Assembly (NCBI RefSeq): GCF_029945805.1
Contig: NZ_JAQSDH010000035.1
Location: 124,001 to 188,000, forward strand
Origin: Flavobacterium sp.
Lineage (GTDB): Bacteria; Bacteroidota; Bacteroidia; Flavobacteriales; Flavobacteriaceae
DNA: 64,000 nt
Direction of reading: 5' to 3'
In this document: positions 25,171 to 33,860 of the stretch, piece by piece
How the letters are laid out: each line of letters opens with the position of its first letter
How positions within the stretch are numbered: position 1 is the first letter of the stretch
The notes under the pieces: generated by a model
Seen by the model: the letters and a program-made list of their open reading frames with translations, nothing else
What the model was told of the DNA's origin: nothing
Databases searched by the model: none
Made by a program: the position numbers and the translations under genes

Positions 25171-27052
25171 GAGACTGTTGTTGTGTTGTTTTTGATGAAA
25201 TGTTTTTTAGAAAATCCCTATTGTAGAGATAGAATAAAATGTAAAAAGGAAAGCCGCCCAATAGTAATGTGATTATATTGATGTCGGCAGATGTGTTATA
25301 TTGCGTAACTATTTTATATAAGGATTGCTGCGATTTAACTAAGAAAACAAAAAATACCAAAGCTAAAATGGTGCAACCTATCATCAGTAAGATACCTTCC
25401 AAAAGTCCGGATACCAATACAGAGAGTGAGAGTATGTTGAATATAAGCGCAATAATACTGAATTTTTTATAATCTGATTCTGCTGTTTCTAAAGCTATTT
25501 TATCAAATTTTTTTGGAACTTTTTTTACTGATGGAGTACTGCTGTTTTCCAGAGTTGGAGTAGGAGTATCGGCCCCTATACTTATTTGACTTTCCTGTGT
25601 TTCTGCTTTGTTAGAAGGTTTTACAAATGAATTGATATAGGGAATTTTACTGATTAAAAACATAGCCCAGCCGAAATCAAAACTAAACGCAAATCCTTTA
25701 TCGTCGGTGGCTTTTTTGGTCAGAATTACTGCTAATGGCCCTAAAACAATTGTGGACATCCAACTCCCAAAAAAAGGTGATAATTCATCTTGTTGTGCTA
25801 CTTTTTTACCAAATGTGTTAATGAAGTGGAAAATAATGAAAATTAAAATAGCGAATACAATGGGTAATCCCAAACCTCCTTTACGGATAATAGCTCCCAA
25901 AGGTGCACCAATAAAAAACATTAGTAAACAAGAAAAAGCAATGACGAATTTGTCATATAAAGCGATCCAATGTTGATTGATATTCTTTTGTTTGTCAACT
26001 AACTCATAGCGGGAAGTTTCAAAAGAAAAGTTAGCAGCATCGACGTTGCCACTTGCCACACGTAACATTTGGATTTTATCAGTATCAGAATAATTTTTTA
26101 AAATATCGTCACTAATAGCGGTCTTTGTAGTATCATATGGATTTCCTGAACTGGTCAATGAAGAGCGTTGGTTTACATTTTCGGCAATCGAAGCTATGTC
26201 TTTATTGAAGTTTTTCTGTAACGAATCCAACGTATAAGACAGTTCGCCAACGGTCAGCATGGTGTTGGTATTCGTAATTTGTTCTTCATTCATGTTGGCG
26301 CTGTTCAATTTAGATAAATCAATATTGATGACATATCTTTTGAAGGCGCTTTTAGCAAAAGGTACTTTAGTACGATCTTCAAATTTCTTCGGAATAATAT
26401 CTTCATAATAGTTACCATCTTTAAGCACTAATTTCAAAATATTAGATTTTTCGCTACTAATTAATTCTCCGTTTTTTGCTTTAATAACCGTATTACTTCC
26501 TGCTCCAAGATTGGATAATTGGTGAATGGTAATTCCGCTTAGAAATTTACCGTTGTCACCTGATTTCTTTTCAACCTTAATATTATAAGTTCCAATTTGG
26601 CTGAATTGCCCTTCTGCTATAGCTAATGCTGGCTTTACTTGAGCAATATTTCTGCGGAAGTTAACAAACTTATATTCGGCAAACGGAATTACATTATTAG
26701 CAAATATAAAAGCTACAATACTTAAACCGGTGATGAAATAAATCAGACTTCGCATCGCGCGTTGCAATGAGATTCCGGATGACTTCATGGCGGCAAATTC
26801 ATAGTTTTCTGCCAAACTTCCAAAAGTCATAATAGAAGCTAATAAAACGGAAAGTGGTAATACCAGCGGGATAATGCTTGGCATCTTGAAGAGTAAAAAT
26901 TTCAGGATCATTACGATGTCCAAATCTTTACCAGTTAATTCAGAGATGAACAACCAGACAACTTGCAATACGAATATAAAAAATAGAATTACAAATACCG
27001 TAGCAAATGTAATAAGGAAGGATTTTAGTAAGTACTTATCAAGTATTTTCAC
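25145..27052 (-). CDS. LptF/LptG (YjgP/YjgQ) family permease
   Basis: The 635-residue membrane protein starts with [21 protein letters not shown], the first helix of LptF/LptG proteins, and has three N-terminal helices (with [14 protein letters not shown]), a long periplasmic beta-jellyroll-like segment (about 110-370), three more helices ([16 protein letters not shown] is the conserved turn) and an extra C-terminal part with further membrane segments. LptF and LptG form the inner membrane part of the LPS export machine. The C-terminal extension beyond the usual 360-400 residues is common in Bacteroidota. Only one such gene is in the window; its partner must lie elsewhere. It follows lolA by six bases and overlaps the ribB-like gene. 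Confidence 0.88.
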   Translation of the reverse strand: MKILDKYLLKSFLITFATVFVILFFIFVLQVVWLFISELTGKDLDIVMILKFLLFKMPSIIPLVLPLSVLLASIMTFGSLAENYEFAAMKSSGISLQRAMRSLIYFITGLSIVAFIFANNVIPFAEYKFVNFRRNIAQVKPALAIAEGQFSQIGTYNIKVEKKSGDNGKFLSGITIHQLSNLGAGSNTVIKAKNGELISSEKSNILKLVLKDGNYYEDIIPKKFEDRTKVPFAKSAFKRYVINIDLSKLNSANMNEEQITNTNTMLTVGELSYTLDSLQKNFNKDIASIAENVNQRSSLTSSGNPYDTTKTAISDDILKNYSDTDKIQMLRVASGNVDAANFSFETSRYELVDKQKNINQHWIALYDKFVIAFSCLLMFFIGAPLGAIIRKGGLGLPIVFAILIFIIFHFINTFGKKVAQQDELSPFFGSWMSTIVLGPLAVILTKKATDDKGFAFSFDFGWAMFLISKIPYINSFVKPSNKAETQESQISIGADTPTPTLENSSTPSVKKVPKKFDKIALETAESDYKKFSIIALIFNILSLSVLVSGLLEGILLMIGCTILALVFFVFLVKSQQSLYKIVTQYNTSADINIITLLLGGFPFYILFYLYNRDFLKNISSKTTQQQSHGHDENKA

Positions 27053-27058
27053 CCGAGA

Positions 27059-27700
27059 TTAATCTAGTTTATTGATGTAGTAATTTGGATATTTACTAGC
27101 GGCAAAGGTAAACTGATTTTTTGATAAAGGCTGATTGGTTTTAAAAGAATTAACAGTAAGTGTTGTTCTAGTACCATTTTTCCCCATTTCAATAACATTG
27201 AAGATGTTTTTAGTTTGAGAATCGATGCCTAATAATACTTCTTTTCGTTGGTCTTTAGCGTTGGTAGGAACCAATTTTATATACTGTATTTTTCGACCTT
27301 TAACATCTTGTAAAATATCCCAGCTGTATTTATAGCCAGAACTGAAAAAGGTAAGCATTTTAGAAGGTGTTATGGCTTTATCATCAGCATCATTAAGACT
27401 TGAGATGGTTACTTCCTCATCTTCTGGAACGATAGTGTAGCTTTTTTTACCATCGTAGATTTTAGTTACACCCATAAAATTCAACACATACTTATTGTCC
27501 TGAATAATTACATTTCCTTTACTTTCTTTATTGATATTTTCCTTACTATTGTTGAGCGTGTATTTGAAATCAATAGTAATATTGTCGTATGACTTAATCT
27601 TAGCAGTAACTTGGTCTAATAAATCTTTTGCTTTTTTATCTTGAGCAGTAGCACTTAGTGTCACTAAAAGTACGATAGCAATTGAAAATATTTTTTTCAT
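27059..27700 (-). CDS. lolA: Outer membrane lipoprotein carrier protein LolA
   Basis: The 213-residue protein has a signal peptide (MKKIFSIAIVLLVTLSATAQ) and the LolA fold: DLLDQVTAKIKSYDNITIDFKYTL, a GNVIIQDNKYVLNFMGVTKIYDGK strand region and NPF-like late strands. LolA ferries lipoproteins across the periplasm to the outer membrane. The ATG at 27700 is chosen over 27721 because it begins a clean signal peptide and leaves one base after the ftsK stop. It is followed after six bases by an lptF-like gene, so two envelope-transport genes share the ftsK operon. Confidence 0.92.
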   Translation of the reverse strand: MKKIFSIAIVLLVTLSATAQDKKAKDLLDQVTAKIKSYDNITIDFKYTLNNSKENINKESKGNVIIQDNKYVLNFMGVTKIYDGKKSYTIVPEDEEVTISSLNDADDKAITPSKMLTFFSSGYKYSWDILQDVKGRKIQYIKLVPTNAKDQRKEVLLGIDSQTKNIFNVIEMGKNGTRTTLTVNSFKTNQPLSKNQFTFAASKYPNYYINKLD

Positions 27701-27701
27701 T

Positions 27702-30152
27702 TTAAGCGTTGTTTTGTTCATTGGTGAAAAATTGATCTAACGAAGCCAAGTCTGTAATGTTTACACTTCTCGCTTTGCTTCCTTCAAACTGACCTACAAT
27801 TCCGGCTGCTTCTAACTGATCAATCAATCTTCCGGCACGGTTATAACCCAATTTCAACTTCCTTTGCAATAATGATGCCGAACCTTGTTGAGCAGTTACA
27901 ATTATTTCTGCAGCTTCTCGAAACATGCTGTCTCTCTCGGAAATATCAACATCGAGTTTTACATTGCTTCCTTCTTCACCAACGTATTCTGGTAGTAAAT
28001 AAGCGCTTGCATAAGCTTTTTGTGAGCCGATATAATCTACAATGCGTTCTACTTCTGGAGTATCAACGAAAGCGCATTGTACACGAACTAAATCATTACC
28101 GTTAGAATATAATAAATCTCCACGTCCAATCAATTGGTCGGCACCTTGAGTGTCCAAAATAGTTCTGGAATCAATTTTGGAGGTTACTCTAAAAGCAATA
28201 CGCGCTGGGAAATTCGCTTTAATTAAACCGGTAATTACGTTTACCGACGGTCTTTGTGTTGCAATAATTAAATGGATTCCAATTGCACGTGCCAATTGCG
28301 CCAAACGAGCAATCGGGGTTTCTACTTCTTTTCCGGCAGTCATAATTAAATCGGCAAACTCATCGACAACCAAGATGATATAAGGTAAAAATCGGTGTCC
28401 GTTTTCCGGATTTAATTTCCGTGCTTTAAACTTATCGTTGTATTCTTTGATATTACGAACCATAGCATCTTTTAGTAACGAATAGCGGTTGTCCATTTCG
28501 ATACACAACGAATTTAACGTATGAACCACTTTTGTATTATCGGTAATAATGGCATCACCATCATCTGGAAGTTTGGCCAAATAATGACGTTCTATTTTAT
28601 TGAAAAGTGTTAGCTCGACTTTCTTTGGATCAACCAAAACAAACTTCACTTCCGCTGGATGTTTTTTGTACAATAATGAAGTCAGTACGGCATTCAAACC
28701 CACTGATTTTCCTTGACCCGTTGCTCCAGCCATTAATAAGTGTGGCATTTTAGCCAAGTCAACTACAAAAGTTTCATTTGAAATTGTTTTTCCTAAAGCA
28801 ATTGGCAGTTCCATTTCAGCTTCTTGAAACTTAGCAGATCCAATTACGCTGCGCATCGGAACCATCGTCGGGTTTTTATTTGGAACCTCAATACCAATCG
28901 TGCCTTTTCCAGGAATAGGCGCAATGATACGAATCCCGAGTGCCGCTAATGATAGTGCAATATCGTCTTCAAGACTTTTGATTTTGGAAATACGAATTCC
29001 GGCTTCGGGAACAATTTCATATAAAGTTACCGAAGGACCAACCGTTGCCTTGATCTGAGCAATATCGATTTTATAATTTTTGAGGGTTTCAACAATTCGG
29101 TTTTTGTTTTCCTCTAATTCCGCTTGGTTTATAGTAATACCTACTGAGGCATATTCTTTCAATAAATCAATTGTTGGGAATTTATAATTGGATAATTCTA
29201 AGGTGGGGTCAAATTCACCAAAATCAGCTACTAATTTTGCAGCCAGATTTTCTTCCATTATATCTTCAACAGCCGCTTTTTCAATTACAAAAACTTCTTC
29301 CGGTGTTTCGATAATCTGTAATTCAGAACTTGGAATTGGAGTAGGGGTAACTGCTTTTATGGTTGGTTCCAAATTAATTTCGGAAGCATTTTCAATCGTT
29401 GGCTTTAAGGATTCTTTATTGATTTCGAATTGAGAAGGTTTTAATGTAGGTTCTTCGGACTGTGATTCAGGTTCTTCGTTTACCGCAAATTCTTCCAAAT
29501 TATAGGCTGTTCCAGTAGCAGCAGTAGTGGATAATCCGCTTAAATCTTGTTTGATGTCTTTGTGTTTTTTTTCAAAAAAAGCTTTGATCGCATCTGGAGA
29601 TATTTTGATTTTGAAAATTAAATAGATTACAACTGCGAATACAATTACCAGTAATGTTCCAGTTTTACCAATATAATCCTGAATAAACTGGTTGAGTTCA
29701 TAACCAACTGTTCCGCCTAATTCCGGAATAGTTGTAGAGAAAAAACCAAAGGTCATGGATAAAACGATTATAGCAAACAAATCCCAAAACCAAGTGTTTT
29801 TAAGTTTTTTGATCGGTAAATCCAGCAATAGGAAGGCGCCGCTTAAAAATAAAAGCTTCACAAACAAAAAGGAAGCCACGCCAAAACCGCGATAAATGAA
29901 TAAATCAGCGGTATATGCCCCAAATTTACCCAGCCAGTTTTGTACATGCTCGTTTCGGTCTGTAAAAGAATCAACAGCACTTTGGTCGTTTTGACCTGAA
30001 ATAAAAAAGGATATAAAGGAAACCAAAAAAGCTATTGATAAAAGCATCAGTAAGAAACCAAACAGCATGCGGTACTGTTTTTGGGTCTTTAGAATTTTAA
30101 TTTCTAACTGCGGATCTTTTTCTTTAGTTTCTTTTTTTACTGTTTTTGCCAT
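27702..30152 (-). CDS. ftsK: DNA translocase FtsK
   Basis: The 816-residue protein has four N-terminal membrane helices (residues 25-180), an acidic linker (200-330), the FtsK alpha/beta motor with Walker A (GATGQGKSVGLNA) and Walker B (ILVVDEFADLIM), and the C-terminal gamma winged helix (SASLLQRKLKLGYNRAGRLIDQLEAAGIVG). It pumps DNA through the closing septum and helps resolve chromosome dimers at dif. Length and order are normal for the family. It is the first gene of the ftsK-lolA-lptF-ribB unit on the minus strand. Confidence 0.97.
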   Translation of the reverse strand: MAKTVKKETKEKDPQLEIKILKTQKQYRMLFGFLLMLLSIAFLVSFISFFISGQNDQSAVDSFTDRNEHVQNWLGKFGAYTADLFIYRGFGVASFLFVKLLFLSGAFLLLDLPIKKLKNTWFWDLFAIIVLSMTFGFFSTTIPELGGTVGYELNQFIQDYIGKTGTLLVIVFAVVIYLIFKIKISPDAIKAFFEKKHKDIKQDLSGLSTTAATGTAYNLEEFAVNEEPESQSEEPTLKPSQFEINKESLKPTIENASEINLEPTIKAVTPTPIPSSELQIIETPEEVFVIEKAAVEDIMEENLAAKLVADFGEFDPTLELSNYKFPTIDLLKEYASVGITINQAELEENKNRIVETLKNYKIDIAQIKATVGPSVTLYEIVPEAGIRISKIKSLEDDIALSLAALGIRIIAPIPGKGTIGIEVPNKNPTMVPMRSVIGSAKFQEAEMELPIALGKTISNETFVVDLAKMPHLLMAGATGQGKSVGLNAVLTSLLYKKHPAEVKFVLVDPKKVELTLFNKIERHYLAKLPDDGDAIITDNTKVVHTLNSLCIEMDNRYSLLKDAMVRNIKEYNDKFKARKLNPENGHRFLPYIILVVDEFADLIMTAGKEVETPIARLAQLARAIGIHLIIATQRPSVNVITGLIKANFPARIAFRVTSKIDSRTILDTQGADQLIGRGDLLYSNGNDLVRVQCAFVDTPEVERIVDYIGSQKAYASAYLLPEYVGEEGSNVKLDVDISERDSMFREAAEIIVTAQQGSASLLQRKLKLGYNRAGRLIDQLEAAGIVGQFEGSKARSVNITDLASLDQFFTNEQNNA

Positions 30153-30191
30153 TGTTTATCTATAAGCTATAAAAATAGAAATTTAATCGAA

Positions 30192-30563
30192 TTAGTATAG
30201 AAATTTTGGAACATAAATTAACAATCCAACAGCGATCGAGGCCATGGCAGCAAATAATACAGCGCCTCCAGCAATATCCTTGATAAAGCCAATTCGTTCA
30301 TGGTATTCCGGATGAATGAAATCACAAATCTTTTCCACTGCGGTATTCAAACCTTCCACGGCAAGAACCAAACCGGTTGCTAGAATCTGCATCATCCATT
30401 CTTCTCGTGAGATATTGAAATAAAATCCAGCAATTATCAACAGAACAGCAATTGAAGATTGAACCATCACGCTGTGTTCTGTGGTGATTAGTTTATGAGC
30501 GCCGATGACCGTGTAGCGCACACTTTTTATTCGTCCTGTTACAAAAGATTTATCTCTTTCCAT
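30192..30563 (-). CDS. dgkA: Diacylglycerol/undecaprenol kinase family protein
   Basis: The 123-residue protein has three membrane helices and the catalytic signature E-x-L-N-TAVE-x-x-x-D (EGLNTAVEKICD, about residues 68-79), with an H-P-x-Y-H-E-R-I-G-x-x-K-D segment afterwards. Gram-positive-type DgkA proteins phosphorylate undecaprenol or diacylglycerol at the inner membrane, so recycling of the lipid carrier for wall and O-antigen synthesis is the probable role. It lies five bases after the tpx gene on the same strand and 40 bases before ftsK. Confidence 0.9.
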   Translation of the reverse strand: MERDKSFVTGRIKSVRYTVIGAHKLITTEHSVMVQSSIAVLLIIAGFYFNISREEWMMQILATGLVLAVEGLNTAVEKICDFIHPEYHERIGFIKDIAGGAVLFAAMASIAVGLLIYVPKFLY

Positions 30564-30567
30564 ATCA

Positions 30568-31065
30568 TTATAGTGCAGCTAAAGCTAATTCGTAATTCGG
30601 CTCATTCGCTATTTCAGCTACTTGTTCCGTGTATTTTATTATTCCATTTTCATCTAAAACAATAACTACTCTCGAATGTAAACCACTAAAAGCACTGTCC
30701 GCAATTTCTAAACCGTAGTCTTTGCCAAAACTTCCGGTTTTAAAATCAGATAAATTAATTACATTTTCTAATCCTTCCGCACCACAAAAGCGGTTTTGTG
30801 CAAAAGGCAAATCACGTGAAATACATAAAACTTTAGTGTTCGCTAATTTGCTTGCATCGGCATTAAATGTTCGTACCGAAGTCGCACAAGTCGCCGTATC
30901 GATACTTGGAAAAATATTCAACACTACTTTTGAACCTGCAAAATCTGCTAAAGTTACGGTAGATAAATCCGTTTTTACTAATTGAAAATCGGGTGCTTTA
31001 GCACCTACTTTTGGTAAGTCACCAATGGTGTTTATTGGGTTTCCGCCTAATGTTATTGAAGCCAT
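30568..31065 (-). CDS. tpx: Thiol peroxidase Tpx (atypical 2-Cys peroxiredoxin)
   Basis: The 165-residue protein has the Tpx motif T-A-T-C (peroxidatic Cys in IDTATCATSVRTFN, near residue 59) and the resolving Cys in FAQNRFCGAEG (near residue 93), plus the opening ITLGGNPINTIGDLP and KAPDFQLV. It reduces H2O2 and alkyl peroxides using thioredoxin in the periplasm or cytoplasm; no signal peptide is seen. Its start is divergent from arsR with a gap of 156 bases that holds the candidate ArsR operator. Confidence 0.95.
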   Translation of the reverse strand: MASITLGGNPINTIGDLPKVGAKAPDFQLVKTDLSTVTLADFAGSKVVLNIFPSIDTATCATSVRTFNADASKLANTKVLCISRDLPFAQNRFCGAEGLENVINLSDFKTGSFGKDYGLEIADSAFSGLHSRVVIVLDENGIIKYTEQVAEIANEPNYELALAAL

Positions 31066-31185
31066 GATTGGATGTTTTTTTGAGTGTCAAAAGTAGTAAA
31101 AAAAAGTGAAACTTCGTGCTAAAGATTTTGTTGTGTAAATTAGAAGTAAACCAATTTTAACACTTTTAATTTGGTGAAATAGATT

Positions 31186-31208
31186 GTTATATCGTAATAT
31201 TGCAATAT
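31186..31208. promoter_or_regulatory. Candidate ArsR operator
   Basis: Just before the arsR start there is a perfect 12-base palindrome ATATTGCAATAT (31197-31208), nested in a wider imperfect one (TTATATCG at 31187-31194 with CAATATAA at 31203-31210). ArsR proteins bind such AT-rich dyads next to their own promoter and let go on arsenite. The assignment is by position. Confidence 0.45.
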
Positions 31209-31221
31209 AATAATTTATGAT

Positions 31222-31545
31222 ATGGGAGCATCAAAATCAGATTCTTTTTCGGTAGAACAAAATGAAATGGCCAACTTGTTTAAGGCACTGTCTAATCCGG
31301 CACGAATTGCTATTGTGGATTATTTATTGACGGTGGATTCGTGTATTTGTGGCGATATTGTAAACGAGTTGCCATTGGCGCAACCTACAATTTCGCAGCA
31401 TTTGAAAGAATTGAAAAATGTGGGTATTATAAAAGGAACCATCGAAGGAACGGCAATTTGTTATTGTATTAATCCAGACACTATTGACAAAATCGAAAAT
31501 CATTTTGGGATGATTCGTCATAAATTAAAAAATAAATGTTGTTAA
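31222..31545 (+). CDS. arsR: ArsR-family transcriptional repressor
   Basis: The 107-residue winged-helix protein shows the family pattern: MANLFKALSNPARIAIVDYLL, then the metal-site segment DSCICGDI (the Cys-x-Cys in helix 3, cf. ELCVCDL of ArsR), and PLAQPTISQHLKELKNVGIIKG as the recognition helix. It ends in NKCC, giving two further thiols. It probably represses the downstream genes until arsenite or antimonite binds. The start at 31222 is the only sensible ATG. The operon follows on the same strand after a repeat-filled gap. Confidence 0.92.
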   Translation: MGASKSDSFSVEQNEMANLFKALSNPARIAIVDYLLTVDSCICGDIVNELPLAQPTISQHLKELKNVGIIKGTIEGTAICYCINPDTIDKIENHFGMIRHKLKNKCC

Positions 31546-31551
31546 TAAAAG

Positions 31552-31664
31552 ACAACTTAGACCTTTTAGACCTTTTAGACAACTTAGATTATAAAAAGGT
31601 AAAAAGGTAAAAATCTAATAATCTAAGAAGTCTAACAATCTAAGAAGTCTAAAAAAAATCTAAT
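31552..31664. repeat. TCTAA-based nonamer array, inverted then direct
   Basis: Between arsR and the next gene the sequence reads in the reverse sense four units of TCTAA plus four bases (complement of 31552-31589), an AAAAAGGT spacer with two copies (31590-31612), then about five units in the forward sense (TCTAATAA, TCTAAGAAG, TCTAACAA, TCTAAGAAG, TCTAA..., 31614-31664). The halves could pair as a long imperfect hairpin in the transcript. The same unit occurs at 33840-33860 and 51428-51471. Confidence 0.7.
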
Positions 31665-31665
31665 T

Positions 31666-32142
31666 ATGAAATTATCAGAAATTAAAAATCATTTAAAAAA
31701 TTTAGAAACCATTGCGTTTCAATTGCCTAATGGCGAATTAGTTCCTACTCATTTTCATGTAACAGAAGTAGGAAAGGTTACCAAAAATTTCATCGATTGT
31801 GGTGGAACAGTTCGTAACGAAGAAGTTGCCAATTTTCAGTTATGGGAAGCAAATGATTACGATCACAGATTGCATCCAGAAAAATTGGTTCATATAATTG
31901 AATTATCAGAAGAAAAACTTCAAATTCCAGATTTAGAAATTGAAGTAGAATATCAAATGAAGGAAACCATTGGAAAATTTGATTTGGATTTTGACGGAAC
32001 TAATTTTCAATTAAAATCGAAACTAACCGATTGTTTGGCAAAAGATAAATGCGGAATTCCTGAAGAAAAACCAAAAGTTAAAATAGGCGAGTGGAAACCA
32101 AAACAAACATCTTGTTGTACTCCAGAATCGGGTTGTTGTTAA
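31666..32142 (+). CDS. DUF6428 family protein, Cys-rich C-terminus
   Basis: The 158-residue protein starts MKLSEIKNHLKNLETIAFQLPNGELVPTHFHVTEVG, the pattern of DUF6428 proteins that recur in Bacteroidota arsenic operons, and ends in S-CC-TPESG-CC plus two earlier cysteines (DCLAKDKCG). The paired cysteines suggest thiol coordination of arsenite or another soft metal. It is between arsR and the phosphatase-like reductase. A role as an arsenic chaperone is inference; no catalytic motif is seen. Confidence 0.75.
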   Translation: MKLSEIKNHLKNLETIAFQLPNGELVPTHFHVTEVGKVTKNFIDCGGTVRNEEVANFQLWEANDYDHRLHPEKLVHIIELSEEKLQIPDLEIEVEYQMKETIGKFDLDFDGTNFQLKSKLTDCLAKDKCGIPEEKPKVKIGEWKPKQTSCCTPESGCC

Positions 32143-32158
32143 TATAAAAATCTAAAAA

Positions 32159-32773
32159 ATGAATAGTACTATACTAGCAAATATTGCTTTAGTTTCTGAA
32201 TTTAAAATTTCAGAAGAACGAAAAGAACTATTGAATTCATTAGTCGAATACGTTCAGCATAAAGTAAATAGTCAAGAAGAAATTCGTTTAAATTTCATTT
32301 GCACACACAATTCACGTAGAAGTCATTTGTCTCAAATTTGGGCACAAACCATGGCGTTTCATTTTCAAGTTTCAAACGTTTTTTGTTATTCTGGCGGAAC
32401 GGATGCTACAGCACTATTTCCAAAAGTAGCTGAAACTTTAACGAATCAAGGATTTAAAATTGAAAAATTGAGTTCAGAAAGTAATCCAGTTTATGCTGTA
32501 AAATATAATATGAACGCTCATCCAATCATTTGTTTTTCAAAGATTTTTGATGCTGCTTTTAATCCAGAATCAAAATTTGCTGCTATAATTACTTGTTCGT
32601 CTGCTGATGAAAATTGCCCTTTTATTGCTGGTGCAGAAGTTAGATTACCAATAAGATATGAAGATCCAAAAGTTTTTGATGGAACAGCAGTTATGGACGA
32701 AAAATATGCTGAAAGAAGTTTGGAAATAGCTTCGGAAATGTACTTTGTTTTTTCTCAAATAACGAAGCGATAA
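32159..32773 (+). CDS. arsC: Arsenate reductase-like low-molecular-weight phosphatase
   Basis: The 204-residue protein has the P-loop C-T-H-N-S-R-R-S (from about residue 48) of the low-molecular-weight tyrosine phosphatase fold, followed by AQTMAFHF, and the later TCSSADENCPFI motif typical of thioredoxin-type ArsC relatives. It should reduce arsenate to arsenite, which the next gene product exports. It starts 16 bases after DUF6428 and is one base before the pump gene, so the three form one operon. Phosphatase activity on protein is the alternative. Confidence 0.85.
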   Translation: MNSTILANIALVSEFKISEERKELLNSLVEYVQHKVNSQEEIRLNFICTHNSRRSHLSQIWAQTMAFHFQVSNVFCYSGGTDATALFPKVAETLTNQGFKIEKLSSESNPVYAVKYNMNAHPIICFSKIFDAAFNPESKFAAIITCSSADENCPFIAGAEVRLPIRYEDPKVFDGTAVMDEKYAERSLEIASEMYFVFSQITKR

Positions 32774-32774
32774 A

Positions 32775-33827
32775 ATGAAAAAACGATTAGGATTTTTAGA
32801 CAAGTATTTAACGCTCTGGATATTTTTAGCGATGGTACTTGGAGTTTCAATTGGTTATTTTATTCCAAATTCAGCGGATTTTATTAATTCATTTTCTTCT
32901 GGAACTACTAATGTTCCGTTAGCAATTGGATTGATTTTGATGATGTATCCGCCATTAACTAAAATCGATTTTTCAAAAATTCCATTGATGTTTGAAAAGC
33001 CAAAATTGTTAACGGCTTCTTTTTTTATCACTTGGATTTTTGGACCATTTTTAATGTTTTTATTAGCTACTTTCTTCTTGAAAGACTATCCAGAATACAT
33101 GACGGGTTTGATTATCATCGGAATTGCGCCTTGCATTGCAATGGTAATTGTTTGGAATGAATTAGCCGAAGGAAATCGTGAATTAACAGCTGGTTTAATA
33201 GGAATTAACAGTTTGTTGCAAGTGTTCTTTTTTAGTTTGTACGCTTATTTCTATTTAGAAATTATGTTGCCTTTATTCGGAATTAAGGGTTTAGAATTGA
33301 ATATTACGGTTGCAGAAATTGCCAAAACTGTTGGAATTTATTTAGGAATTCCGTTTGCGTTAGCTGTTGCAAGTCTCTATTTGATAAAAAGATTTATAGG
33401 TGATAAATGGTTTAATCAAAAGTTTATTCCTTTTGTTTCTCCAATTACGTTGATAGCGTTGCTTTTTACAATTGTAATTATGTTTAGTTTAAAAGGGGAA
33501 ATAATTGTTGATTTACCGATGGATGTTATTAGAATAGCAATTCCATTAGTTATTTTCTTTGGAATTATGTTTTTCTTGATGTTTTTCGTTTCAAAGAAAA
33601 TTGGTGCCAATTATCGTGATGCTGTTGCATTATCTTTCACAGCTTCAGGAAATAATTTTGAATTGGCTATTGCCGTTTCCATTGGTGTTTTCGGAATTAA
33701 TAGCGGACAAGCTTTCGCTGGAGTAATTGGGCCTTTAGTTGAAGTTCCTGCATTGATACTCTTGGTAAATGTTGCTTTTTGGCTCAAAAAAAAATACTAT
33801 AAACCACAAAAAAACCAACTCAATTGA
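32775..33827 (+). CDS. acr3: ACR3-family arsenite efflux transporter
   Basis: The 350-residue protein has ten predicted helices, with family motifs MMYPPLTKIDF, GIAPCIAMVIVWN (the conserved Cys in helix 4 thought to bind As(III)) and ALSFTASGNNFELAIAV in helix 9. It extrudes arsenite using the proton gradient. It is the last gene of the ars operon and ends inside a palindromic terminator shared with the convergent lpdA. Confidence 0.95.
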   Translation: MKKRLGFLDKYLTLWIFLAMVLGVSIGYFIPNSADFINSFSSGTTNVPLAIGLILMMYPPLTKIDFSKIPLMFEKPKLLTASFFITWIFGPFLMFLLATFFLKDYPEYMTGLIIIGIAPCIAMVIVWNELAEGNRELTAGLIGINSLLQVFFFSLYAYFYLEIMLPLFGIKGLELNITVAEIAKTVGIYLGIPFALAVASLYLIKRFIGDKWFNQKFIPFVSPITLIALLFTIVIMFSLKGEIIVDLPMDVIRIAIPLVIFFGIMFFLMFFVSKKIGANYRDAVALSFTASGNNFELAIAVSIGVFGINSGQAFAGVIGPLVEVPALILLVNVAFWLKKKYYKPQKNQLN

Positions 33828-33836
33828 GTTGGTTTT
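33811..33836. terminator. Palindromic bidirectional terminator
   Basis: The 26-base perfect palindrome AAAACCAACTCAA plus its complement covers the acr3 stop codon and ends in TTTT on both strands. It serves the ars operon on the plus strand and lpdA on the minus strand. Confidence 0.75.
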
Positions 33837-33839
33837 ATA

Positions 33840-33860
33840 TCTAAAATCTAAGAATTCTAA
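33840..33860. repeat. Short TCTAA array
   Basis: Three TCTAA-like units (TCTAAAA, TCTAAGAAT, TCTAATT) lie between the palindromic terminator and the lpdA stop codon, so the ars operon has TCTAA arrays near both ends. Confidence 0.5.

Noticed and set aside
31552..31664. Possible CRISPR-like array
   Set aside because: The units are only about nine bases, tandem without spacers, and partly inverted; no cas genes are present.
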